From: Culex pipiens pallens
Taxonomy: Eukaryota; Arthropoda; Insecta; Diptera; Culicidae
DNA: 64,000 nucleotides
Reading direction: 5' to 3'
Assembly: GCF_016801865.2 (NCBI RefSeq)
Contig: NC_068939.1
Location: 121,631,671 to 121,695,670 of the forward strand
The notes beneath the pieces were generated by a model. That model was not told the DNA's origin. It saw only the letters and a list, made by a program, of their open reading frames with translations, and made no database searches. Positions 57,001-64,000 of the stretch are shown here, piece after piece; positions within the stretch are counted from its first letter, which is position 1; each line of letters opens with the position of its first letter. The translations under genes and the position numbers were made by a program.

Positions 57001-58274
57001 TTACTTTTCCTGTCATTCTTGAACGACGAAATAGCCTACTTTTCTGTACCAAAAATAACAGAATCGAATAGCAACACTTTTCAAAATAAATGCTGAAAAG
57101 TTCTACTTTTCAGCACTGAAATGGGTGCTGAAAAGTTAAACTTTTCAGCACTTGTTTCGAAAAGTAACACTTTTCAACATTTTTTTGATTCAAACGATTC
57201 ATAGACAAAATACATGAAAATTTGACATAAAATTTCACTCAATGGGTGTTTTTCGGAATTGCAAAAAATGTTGTATGGAACTCATTGCAAAACTTGATTT
57301 TTTCAGCACTCTTCGTATTTATCCAACTCGGTGAACCTCGTTGGATAAATGTACGACTCGTGCTGAAAAAATCCTCTTTTTGCAACTTGTTGCATAAACT
57401 ACTATTTTGAAAGTTTATGCTAATCGAATGTAAAAGAAATGAAAAACATTTTGAAACACGCCGTATAATAAGACTTATTAACAAATTATTAGAATTTACT
57501 TGAGCTACCATGCGCCTCCTCCCTTGGTACTGGGAAAACACATTTTATGTGAAAAACGCGATTTTCACCGATAGAATATTTGGAATCGAACATACCTAAT
57601 CTTAATCAGTGTAATAATATGAGAAAAAAAACACAAAGGTATTTGAAATGTGGTCAAAACGTGTCGTTTTTGTTGCTGGATGCATGCATAATATAACCTG
57701 TTCTAACTTATATTTCCAGGCTTTCGTATCCTGCGAGCTCGGCCCGAACAGCGTCGCCGGCGCCATGATCGGAATGGGCGTGATGCAGCTGATTGCGGCC
57801 TGCACCCTGAGCATGCTCCTGCGCCACACCAAGCGGGTCGTCGTGATAAGTAGGACTTATCCACTATTCTTATGTCGAATTTGAAATAACCCAGTCTTTA
57901 TTTTCCCTCCAGTTGCCGGTTTCATATTCCACGCCTGCCTGCTGCTAGTTCTGCTCCGGTGGAAGCCCTCGCGCGACGACAGTGCCGTTCTGTACGTCAT
58001 TCCGGCGGCCTGGGGCGTCTGCAACGCGGTCTGGGAAACCCTCACCGGAGCGCTCGTAACCGTAAGCCACTCGACGAAGGTGGCCGAAGTGATGTCCCCG
58101 TTGCAGGCGCTGCGATTCCTTGGCCTCGGAATCACCTTCGGCGTGCACGGATTGCTCTGCGAGGCGCCCAAGATCATCATTCTGGCCATCCTGCTGGTCA
58201 TCTCGGTGATTCCGTACACCATGCTCGAACTGAAGCTCGAAAGCCAACGGAAAGCCGCCAAAGTGAACTTATGA
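41838..58274 (+). CDS. unc-93: UNC-93-like membrane protein, four coding exons, 730 codons
   Basis: Joining 41838-42023, 44830-46344, 57720-57849 and 57913-58274 gives one open frame with GT-AG junctions and matching phases (0, 0, 1). The product has a charged, probably coiled N-terminus (about 9-41, rich in ER pairs), then multiple hydrophobic segments of the major-facilitator type from about residue 175, a long N-glycosylation-rich loop (CYYMSP, NTST, NGSA region) in mid-protein, and a C-terminal half with AFVSCELGP, the segment IAGFIFHACLLLVLLRW and VIPAAWGVCNAVWET, which closely follow the UNC-93 pattern. UNC-93 family proteins act as accessory subunits of two-pore potassium channels in nematode muscle or as trafficking chaperones (UNC93B1); the role here is inferred only from family membership. 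Intron 2 is 11.4 kb and stuffed with transposons. Confidence 0.9.
42372..42600 (+). mobile_element. tRNA-derived SINE in intron 1
   Basis: TGGTTCAATCGG and GGTTCGAATCC are canonical A and B boxes at tRNA spacing. The tRNA-like part (42372-42445) has an intact anticodon stem (CTGGA/TCCAG, loop CTCTCTA) and five paired acceptor positions. A non-tRNA body of about 150 bp follows, ending near TTCGTTTGATTTCC. It lies in sense orientation in the UNC-93 intron. Confidence 0.7.
42671..43104 (+). repeat. Palindrome-rich repeat, copy 1 (intron 1)
   Basis: The unit runs from TTTTGCAATTCCGTCGTGAA to TTGTTGCATAAACTACTATT. It contains back-to-back short palindromes (TGCTGAAAAGT...ACTTTTCAGCA, one of 27 bp with 13-bp arms) and a larger hairpin in which TTTTTTCAGCACTCGTCGTA pairs with the distal TACGACTCGTGCTGAAAAAA around TCCAACTCGGTGAACC. 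Copies are at 56985-57406 and, inverted, 59161-59593; partial ones at 24050 and 40888. Class is unknown. Confidence 0.9.
43105..44829 (+). other. Remainder of UNC-93 intron 1, non-coding
   Basis: It holds a probable hAT end near 43635 (GGGCACCACTG), a degenerate minisatellite (43850-44000, variations on CATTTCCCCGAA), and at 44040-44170 a copy of the common repeat seen near 22010 and 62170. The branch/acceptor region ends TTTCACATTGCAG at 44829. Confidence 0.5.
43850..44000 (+). repeat. Degenerate CATTTCCCCGAA minisatellite
   Basis: About eight imperfect units of 17-22 bp alternate CATTTCCCCGAA-like and CCACATC-like words (for example GACATTTCCCCGAATGCCAC and CACATCTCCGAAAAGACAC). Confidence 0.65.
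44830..46344 (+). CDS. unc-93: UNC-93-like, coding exon 2 (main transmembrane exon)
   Basis: 505 codons between TTTCACATTGCAG and AAG before GTAGGT. It contains the first hydrophobic block NFILLTIAHGLLCMVLVPLL, the following MFS-like helices including LSLACIVTALMCLVTT and YLILGLVLGP, a cysteine-containing loop, the RRLGRWYKAAGDFGIILGTV segment typical of UNC-93 proteins, an acidic loop (KDEEDDGF), and ends EQGYMLADFMK, which continues into AFVSC of exon 3. High third-position GC contrasts with the AT-rich introns. Confidence 0.93.
46467..47090. mobile_element. MITE with GTACCGTCAGTGGGGGTGAC ends
   Basis: The 624-bp element starts GTACCGTCAGTGGGGGTGAC and ends with TCACCCCCACTGAGGTAC. TGGGTCAA/TTGACCCA motifs repeat inside in both orientations. 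The terminal pattern GTACCGT...GGGGTGAC resembles that of 55133-56045, suggesting related families. Confidence 0.8.
47917..47990. repeat. Short palindromic repeat, copy 2
   Basis: AAGATCCAATAAGCTATTGTG and GTTTATAGGACCTTTTC correspond to 26394-26468. Confidence 0.6.
48214..49300. repeat. GC-richer dispersed element, copy 2 (about 1.09 kb)
   Basis: It matches 29704-30945 along its length, from GTCAAAGTAGTTATGTCACA to GACGTAAGTCTACGTCA, with about 150 bp of net deletion. It keeps the CTG triplets (48822-48862), the TATATA-like box (48917) and a frame encoding GNWLTVTTRRRCALLL. Its position inside a dated hAT insertion shows it moved after that hAT element arrived. Confidence 0.75.
50451..50629. 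mobile_element. CACAGTAAAA-family MITE with TA duplication and readable empty site
   Basis: CACGGTAAAGAATTGTG and TTTTTTTTTACTGTG form the ends, with TA at 50449-50450 and 50630-50631. The uninterrupted target, ACTAGATAAG in this orientation, is preserved in the other arm of the host inverted repeat (46400-46410), so the duplication can be checked directly. Confidence 0.9.
50671..51877 (+). other. Intron 2 segment, non-coding
   Basis: No gene. The stretch 50800-51000 has many AATCAACA/TGTTGATT words in both orientations, suggesting a decayed foldback MITE. The stretch 51040-51420 is less AT-rich and open in one plus frame (50930-51406) without a recognisable domain. Confidence 0.4.
51878..52125. 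mobile_element. 248-bp MITE with CTGCCGCTC ends
   Basis: CTGCCGCTCAAGTCAAGTCC and, inverted, CTGCCGCTCTAATCTAGTCC form the ends, continuing into GTCCCATAT. AGCA borders both sides (51874-51877, 52126-52129), a possible 4-bp duplication. It shares termini with the 4.3-kb element. Confidence 0.8.
52143..53497. repeat. 1.35-kb near-complete palindrome
   Basis: The arms (52143 to about 52790 and about 52867 to 53497) pair along almost their full length: TTAAGAGC(A/G)(G/A)GTCCACGA outermost, then TCTGCCTGAAATTTTCAG, GGCCAAAATATGAGCAC, TTGTAGGGGACATCTGGG, AGACTGAGAACGCTTTGGG and CACAATAGAAACATGCATAA. The loop is only about 75-80 bp. No protein is encoded. It lies inside the UNC-93 intron, so it should be transcribed within the pre-mRNA. 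Confidence 0.93.
53788..54716 (+). CDS. LINE ORF2 C-terminus: RNase H plus CCHC motif
   Basis: The frame is open from before the insertion point to the stop at 54716. Counting from the GTG at 53814, the RNase H carboxylates are visible: D21 (FFTDGSK), E55 (VAELAAVY), D79 (FTDSFSS), and H126/D136 in AHCSIPGNEKAD. A zinc-knuckle-like LCDCG...HLVWAC (C234, C236, H245, C250) follows, as in I/LOA-like clades whose ORF2 carries an RNase H. The endonuclease and reverse transcriptase are absent because of 5' truncation. The frame has no internal stop, so the insertion is fairly young. It cannot be autonomous. Confidence 0.88.
53788..55092 (+). mobile_element. 5'-truncated non-LTR retrotransposon with 14-bp target duplication
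   Basis: TACATTCGACTGGA occurs at 53774-53787 and 55093-55106, directly bracketing the insertion. The 3' end is an A13 tail after an AATAAAAATAATTTTATG segment. The body begins within the coding region just before the RNase H domain and runs through a 376-bp 3' untranslated region. Severe 5' truncation and an A-rich tail are the signature of target-primed reverse transcription. It is inserted in sense orientation in the UNC-93 intron. Confidence 0.93.
55133..56045. mobile_element. TIR element GTACCGTAAACCGGGGTGAC
   Basis: The left end GTACCGTAAACCGGGGTGAC continues TTTGATAG; the right end is CTATCAAAGTCACCCCG then TTTTACGGTAC. The CGGGGTGACTTTGATAG block also occurs internally at 55310, and a second right-end copy at 55999. 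The AT-rich interior has a 91-codon frame (55170-55445) with no known domain. Confidence 0.75.
56046..56519 (+). other. Intron 2 segment with common repeat fragment
   Basis: The piece 56210-56345 (GACCATGGCTTGTTATTTC, GGCCAGAGCCGAGGGAC) belongs to the dispersed repeat seen near 22130, 44130 and 62240. Nothing coding. Confidence 0.45.
56520..56745 (-). mobile_element. SINE-like repeat with tRNA-like end
   Basis: It shares TTAACATTCCATAGG and the CTAAGGTGTCxTGATAAGGTCCAG block with 19470-19635. On the minus strand the end carries GGGTACAAATCCCGG, a weakened B box, so the element probably derives from a tRNA. Confidence 0.5.
56985..57406 (+). repeat. Palindrome-rich repeat, copy 2 (intron 2)
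   Basis: Very close to 42671-43104 in sequence and orientation, with all internal palindromes preserved and a shorter T tract in the middle. Confidence 0.9.
57407..57719 (+). other. End of UNC-93 intron 2
   Basis: AT-rich, no repeat identified. It ends with a good acceptor, TTATATTTCCAG at 57719. Confidence 0.5.
57720..57849 (+). CDS. unc-93: UNC-93-like, coding exon 3
   Basis: A 130-bp exon reading AFVSCELGPNSVAG, MIGMGVMQLIAACTLSM and RHTKRVVVI, with donor ATAA/GTAGGA (phase 1). It continues the exon 2 sequence DFMK exactly as in other UNC-93 proteins. Confidence 0.93.
57913..58274 (+). CDS. unc-93: UNC-93-like, coding exon 4 with stop
   Basis: After a 63-bp intron (CCCTCCAG acceptor) the exon encodes AGFIFHACLLLVLLRW, VIPAAWGVCNAVWET, LRFLGLGITFGVHGLLC and a last membrane segment IIILAILLVISVIPYTM, then a short charged tail ELKLESQRKAAKVNL and TGA. 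Confidence 0.94.
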
Positions 58275-58445
58275 CGATTGTGTGCCCACGATTACTAATG
58301 TTTGGTCAAGTTGAAGTACTTCTAAGTGGGGGGAGGGTGCACAGTGCCCCACTTGGTGGTATTTTTTCGACGGCACATACTGGGAGAAATCGTTTGCTCG
58401 CTCAGCACGCTAGGCATGCACGCAAAACCCCTTTATCAAGTAAAT

Positions 58446-58527
58446 CAGCGATTCTCAACCTTCTTCTAGGCTAGTACCCCCTACCATGTAAATCAAGTAG
58501 CCCCGGTACCCCCGTTGAGAATCGCTG
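58446..58527. mobile_element. 82-bp hAT MITE with 8-bp duplication, 171 bp after the UNC-93 stop
   Basis: CAGCGATTCTCAAC and GTTGAGAATCGCTG are perfect 14-bp inverted ends, and AAGTAAAT flanks both sides (58438-58445, 58528-58535). With so little interior it is close to the minimum size for a mobile hAT derivative. Confidence 0.88.
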
Positions 58528-59160
58528 AAGTAAATTAAAAAAGGATGCCCGGTTGTTCAGGAGAACCACAAAGTTAACAAAATATCATAAAGGATAAATT
58601 TACACCCTGCTCCAATGGCAGTCAGCGTGGTTCAAGAGCTCCTACTTCAAAACTATTGTAGAACTTGTTTGGTAGAGACTGTTGTTAAAAATTTGTGCAT
58701 TGTATTCTCTTCTGATGTGTACGGCAAAATTTAAGGAAATAATAGAGGAGAAAATCGTGACGTCAGAAATGAACTCAAATCACTCAAAGTTCATTTTGTG
58801 AGTGACTTTAACATTTTGGCCTAGTTTGACAGCTACCTCGTTCCCAGGTTTTCTGTGGGAGAGAAAAGGAGGCGAATACTTTATGAAAATCATACCTGTC
58901 AAAATTCCTAGCCTCAAAATTTTGTCGCGAGTTGCTTTTCTCCTCTATTCCGCAGGAAGGTCTTTCTATAAATTTCATTTCCTAATCAAATATCGAAAAC
59001 TAAAATTAAAAATCAGGTTTTCATATGAAAGCTACTGATTTTACATAATATTATTTATTCCATTACTGTATGTTAACAACAAACAAAATCTGATTGGATT
59101 TTAATAAAAAAAAAAACCAGGACGAAAAACATGGTTTTATAAAATTTTTAATATAGCATA

Positions 59161-59593
59161 AAATAGTAGTTTATGCAACAAGTTGCAAAAAGAGATTTTT
59201 TTCAGCACGAGTCGTACATTTATCCAACGAGGTTCACCGAGTTGGATAAATACGAAGAGTGCTGAAAAAATCAAGTTTTGCGACGAGTTCCATACAACAT
59301 TTTTTGCAATTCCGAAAAACACCCACTGAGTGAAATTTTAAGTCAAATTTTCATGTATTTTGTCAATAAATCGTTTAAATCAAAAAAATGTTGAAAAGTG
59401 TTACTTTTCGAAACAAGTGCTGAAAAGTTCAACTTTTCAGCACCCATTTCAGTGCTGAAAAGTAGAACTTTTCAGCATTTATTTTGAAAAGTGTTGCTAT
59501 TCGATTCTGTTATTTTTGGTACAGAAAAGTAGGCTATTTCGTCGTTCGAGAATGACAGGAAAAGTAAGTAGTTTCACGACGGAATTGCAAAAA
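59161..59593 (-). repeat. Palindrome-rich repeat, copy 3 (inverted, downstream of UNC-93)
   Basis: Reverse-complement match to the copies at 42671 and 56985, from AATAGTAGTTTATGCAACAA to CACGACGGAATTGCAAAA. Confidence 0.9.
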
Positions 59594-61436
59594 ATATCTT
59601 TCGAAATTGGCTGTGTTCTTTATTTTTTTTTATTAATATAATTTAAATGGCAACGTTGTAGGTTTTCGTTAAGACTGTTAAAAAATAAATAGGACGATAG
59701 AAAGCAAACTGTCGCGTTTGGAAATTGACTTAAGTTGAACAGCAGTTGTCAAAGACTTGGATTTCCGTTTCACCTTAACGGGTTTTTAACAGCTTTGGAA
59801 TGTATGTTCCCTTGAATTTCATTTTCTTTACCGAGAGAGAAAAAAACTTAAATTGTTTTGTTTTGTTTTCTCGGCCTCTTCAAGAACATCAATAATAACT
59901 TCCGAAAGCATTCAAAGCCAGGGCTTGTGACCATTCCATATTTGTAGCGAATTGAGTTTTGGCAGGTTTCTTTATTTCGTTCACACATGAACGAATTAGC
60001 ATTTCACAAAGATCGTTCAACATTCCTTCTGAAACCTCCGATCACCATGACTGCATTCAAATGATTGCTGTCGTCACGCAGTACCGCACGAGCAAGGAAA
60101 AGAAAATAGAGAAAGAGAAAGACGGGCGGCTGCTTGAGTGTTGGGTTCGGGTTTTGTTCGTTTCAACTTCGTGTGCGTTCACTGTTGGTCGTCCCGAGTG
60201 ATCATCATAATAGGCGCTGTGAGTGAGAATTCAAATATGTATCGTTTTCGATGATGAAAGCTGACTGCATTTTTTTTTTTTTCAAATTTCGTGGCTTGTT
60301 CATAGCATTGTCCTTCAGCCCTACTCAAGTTTAATTTGAATTCCAATTAGCATTCAGTCTGTTCTTTTGTGTTTAATTGGCTTTATTTTTGCAATTTTAC
60401 AAAACCCTACATGTTTCAAGCAAGCACCAACTCTGGTTTGAAATATGAGTAATAAATAAATGCTGATTTGATTATTTTTTAGTCAAAAAGCTAATTTTGG
60501 TTTTGCGTTACAATATTTTATCATAAATTTCTTCGGAATTTACTTGACTTTATTTGACAAAAGACCATCTTGGGAGTTGTTTCCATAGTATTGCCGTACT
60601 TATGTATTCTTCCGGTGTAGTTCTTTCGTAGAACCCGAAGCTAATAAAAGTTTTCCTAATACTTATCAAAGCTTCAGTGTGCCAAAAACACGAACCAGTG
60701 CCACAAAGGTGTTGAAGATAATCATAATGGTTTTGAAAAAATGTTTCGATTAGACCAAATTATTGTAGCTTTCTGGTAGCACATTAAGAAAGTAAAGTAA
60801 ATAAAAATCAACTGTTAGCGAACCGATGGCCTCCGACAATGAAACAGTAAGTAAACTGTATATAGAAAGTAATCAAAAACCGTCAGCCTAAAGCCAAAAT
60901 ATCACGTGCAAAAACGATGTTCCATTTGATACAAACACTACTACGAAACACTGAACGCAGAAGAACAAATTTGTGCCAAGATGCCTAAAATTTAAGAAAG
61001 ACGTAGCGTTAAGGTAACCATTTTCTTGGTGCAAGTGTTTTGAAACAAATAAGAAAGAATAAGTATTTTTTAGAAGCAAACACAAGTATAAGAATGCTGC
61101 CCAGCACTGAATTCGTAGTGGACTCCGTTGCCACAACCCTCTCCTCTAATCACTTGTATTAATCAACTTGAAATTCGTTTAGGAAAAGAAACACTCAACT
61201 TTAGAGAGAGATAAAGAGCAACTAAAAGTAGGCAAACTGTAATCAACTTTCTAGTTTTCCATGGAAGATTTCTTGTAAGAAGTGACTCTGTAGAGAAACC
61301 TTAAAATAAAGCTTAAATCTATGATTAAATACTCTTTCAAATAGAAGCAGAAGGTTGCTATATTATAAACCTATCTACCAACCACATGATGTAATGATGT
61401 GTACTAATCGGATGAGTATCGTTAAAAAAGGATGTG

Positions 61437-61442
61437 AATAAA
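61437..61442 (+). promoter_or_regulatory. Candidate distal poly(A) signal
   Basis: AATAAA in GATGTGAATAAAAGAC closes the low-copy stretch downstream of the UNC-93 gene and is followed by repeat-like sequence from about 61540. It would give a 3' untranslated region of about 3.2 kb. Confidence 0.3.
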
Positions 61443-61462
61443 AGACTATTGGGCAAACATTG

Positions 61463-62371
61463 TGTTTAAACCTCAGAAAGAAAACAGATAACTCAACCCT
61501 GCCACTAAACGGGATCAAATCCAAGAAAAAGGTCTATCAATAATTTCAGTAAAAAAAATATCTTTTCGTTTTTTGTAGCTTTTGCTACAAACTTGACCAA
61601 ATTGGATGAAATTTCATTTTTAACTACGAGATTGAGGCGAATCGGGACTACAGTCTGACAGTAGTTTTTAGAACACTTAAAAGTTTGAAATTTGAAAACC
61701 GATGCACAATTTTTGTTGTTCTGTTTCTGTTCTATTAGAAACTAATCTAAAATATCCGAATATTGTGCAGTAACATGGCTAAAACAGCTCTCCCAATTCA
61801 CCCCATGTGTCCCGTTTCGACCCAGATGACGGCACTAATATTATTTTATTTTTTTTTCAATTTTAGCAAAGTCACAGAAGGCTGCTACTAATTTTATAGT
61901 TTTTGTCACCCCCCCACCCCCCCCCCCCCCCTTCAAAGTTGACCCGAAAAATCAAGGGGGAAAAAAATATTTTTTCAAAAAACTTCAAAATTTCAAGTGC
62001 AATCAGCTGAAATCATTTTAAAATGCATTCCCTTCCGTTTAGAATCATTTGTAGCATGTTTTGGTTTATTAAAAATCTTTAGATTTTCTAAAAAAATTTC
62101 GATGTTTATTATCGCAAAATGTTTTTTTTTTGCTTACATTTTTGTTTTCTTCAAATTTTACATTTTTTGAAAACTAATGAGTGCAAAACAACTGTACTAG
62201 TGTAAAATGCATTTTAAAACACTTTTTCCAAGCAAATGTTGAAACTATCGCTTGTTATTATAAAATTTATATTTTTTTATTTTTGAAGGAATTTTTTGAT
62301 CGATTTGTTGTCTTCGGCAAAGTTGTAGGTATGGATAAGGACTACACTGAAAAAAAAATTATACTCGGTAA
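61463..62371. other. Repeat-derived non-coding stretch
   Basis: It includes a C7-A-C15 homopolymer tract (61909-61931) and, at 61940-62290, the common repeat with GCAAAACAACTG and GCTTGTTATTATAAAATTT blocks seen near 22010 and 44050. No gene. Confidence 0.5.
61909..61931. repeat. C-tract, C7 A C15
   Basis: A nearly pure cytosine run. The complementary G strand could form a quadruplex, and such tracts are error-prone in sequencing, so the length is uncertain. Confidence 0.9.
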
Positions 62372-63990
62372 ATTTTTTTTTGTGATTTTTAATGTCACTC
62401 ACGGTGTGTTTTTTAGAACAAACAAATGATAAAAAAATCGGTATGTCTGATATTTGACACCGTGAAAGAAGGGCTCTTTCCCGACATTTTGCGGGGTACA
62501 CCGAAATATTTCGTCAGGGGGTCTAGTGCAACTTTTTTTTTTTTGAAGATTATTGTTCGATTTTATGGGATATTTGTTCAAAAAAATCACAGAAGATCGG
62601 TGCATTCATGTTGATTTCACTCAAACTTCTTATGAATATGCCTTGGGGACTCTAACCAACTATATTTGACCAATATTTAACCTCCAAATAAAAAAAAATC
62701 GAACCCAATTTAATAGATTTCTAGCTTTCTTCGAAATTACCCCAAAATCCAAGCAGGAAGCCCCGATACGACCGAAAGTAAATGTTTTCATTGTACAATT
62801 TGTTATGAAATAACAGCAACACATTGCCCAGATACAAATTTGAGCATTAAACAATGCAAAACATAGATTATTTATTTAATAAGCTGTTTACTACCCAATA
62901 GGTTCCGATAATTATTTTTTCAATCCTCTGCCAAATTACACCATTACATTTTAAGACATTTTAGAATCAATCACATTGTAGAGAACAGTTTTCTGAACAA
63001 GTTCCATAAAAAAGTATCACTTTTGGTTCAATATAAGCAGAGATATGCCCAATTCCCTGAAATAAATAGTGCCTTTCTCCAAAATTTCTTAATTTAATTA
63101 CCTTTCACACAAAAGGCACTGCTTACTGAGTTTTGTAATGAATGCTATAGAATAATTTTCATAAATTTCGTCAAAACTTGTTATAATTTTTATGTTTTAA
63201 TAACATATTATCATCATAAAAAATATCTTAGTAGGCAGTACTCATCATGTGAAAGATAATTAAATTAAGAAAATTTTGAAGAAAGGCACTATTTATTTCA
63301 GGAAATTGGGCATATCTCTGCTTATATTGAACCAAAAGTGATAATTTTTTATGGAACTTGTTCAGCAAACTGTTTTCTACAATGTGATTGATTCTAAAAT
63401 GTCTTAAAATTTAATGGTGTAATGTGGCAGAGGATTGAAAAAATAATTTTCGGAACCTATTGGGTAGTAAACGGCTTATTAAATAAATAATCTGTGTTTT
63501 GTATTGTTTAATGCTCAAATTTGTATCTGGGCAATGTGTTGCTGTTATTTCATGACAAATTGTACAAAGAAAAGATTTACTTTCGGTCGTATCGGGGTTT
63601 CCAGCTAGGATTTTGGGTTAATTTCGAAGATAGCTAGAAATCTGGTAAATTTGATTCGATTTTTTTATTGGAGGTCAAATATTGTTCAAATATAGTTGGT
63701 TAGAGTCCCAAAGGCATATTCATAAGTAGTTTGAATGATATCAACATGAATGCACCGATTTTCTATGACTTTTTTGAACAAATATCCCATAAAATCGAAA
63801 ATAATCTTCAAAAAAAAAAAAGTTGCACTAGACCCACCGACGAAATATTTCGGTGTACCCCGCAAAATGTTGGAAAAGAGCCCTTCTTTCACGGTGTCAA
63901 ATATCAGACATACCGAATTTTTTATCTTTGAGGTCTCGAAAAAATGCACCGTGCACTATTTGTCACTAAAACTCGAATTGCAAAAAACAC
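62372..63990. repeat. 1.6-kb near-complete palindrome at the window edge
   Basis: The left arm (62372 to about 63131) and right arm (about 63225 to 63990) are inverted copies: TGTCTGATATTTGACACCG, TGCGGGGTACACCGAAATAT, GGGATATTTGTTCAAAAA, GAACCAAAAGTGAT and CTTAATTTAATTA pair across a loop of about 90 bp. Outer arms are more diverged than inner ones. Short frames in the two arms mirror each other and are not genes. It may extend past the window end. Confidence 0.92.
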
Positions 63991-64000
63991 AATTTTTTTA

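Larger units (their letters stand above)
58275..61460 (+). other. Probable long 3' untranslated region of the UNC-93-like gene
   Basis: No coding sequence. A hAT MITE (58446-58527) and a repeat copy (59161-59593) lie inside. The stretch 59800-61460 is low-copy and ends in AATAAA at 61437; an earlier AATAAA at 59103 could serve a shorter transcript. Assignment as 3' untranslated region is inference from position. Confidence 0.4.

Noticed and set aside
62426..63949. Matching short frames in both arms of the terminal palindrome
   Set aside because: They are mirror translations of the same inverted repeat and do not represent two homologous genes.

Overview
The window looks like nuclear DNA of a culicine mosquito, most likely Culex. 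This is inferred from AT-rich sequence crowded with short non-autonomous DNA transposons, GT-AG introns as short as 58-63 bp, an UNC-93 family gene and an insect-type ubiquitin-like/ribosomal protein S30 fusion. There is no bacterial-style gene packing. Most of the 64 kb is repeat-derived.

Coding content is sparse. From left to right there is a broken, intron-containing tankyrase-like pseudogene on the minus strand (about 1700-2595), an intronless FUBI-RpS30 fusion gene or retrocopy (3293-3745), and a four-exon UNC-93-like membrane protein gene on the plus strand (41838-58274, 730 codons). A 5'-truncated non-LTR retrotransposon carrying an RNase H domain (53788-55092) sits inside the large second intron of the UNC-93 gene. 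A promoter-like, GC-richer stretch at 17.7-18.7 kb and a spliced-looking leader at 41.27-41.84 kb may be the upstream untranslated part of the UNC-93 gene. The likely 3' untranslated region may extend to a poly(A) signal near 61.44 kb.

The mobile DNA is unusually legible because many insertions keep target-site duplications. Three hAT-type elements have exact 8-bp duplications (67-1555, 36697-38275, 47394-49792), and a fourth of only 82 bp lies just after the UNC-93 stop codon. Several MITEs have TA or TTA duplications. Insertions are nested up to three deep (36.6-38.8 kb and 46.4-50.7 kb), and one empty target site can be read from the other arm of the host inverted repeat.

The most unusual structures are four long near-palindromes of 0.67-1.6 kb (24401-25070, 32689-33411, 52143-53497, 62372-63990); a transposon-like unit (6825-8447) whose long inverted ends flank eight tandem copies of a unit with a constant 153-bp period, each carrying a YY1/Pho-like motif; a 1.47-kb hexanucleotide array (10715-12187); a near-perfect 183-bp hairpin MITE (13964-14146); and a MITE family in which one copy carries an 85-bp tRNA-like cassette that the other copy lacks.

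No rRNA, CRISPR array, operon or clear functional tRNA was found. The tRNA-like segments look like SINE heads.
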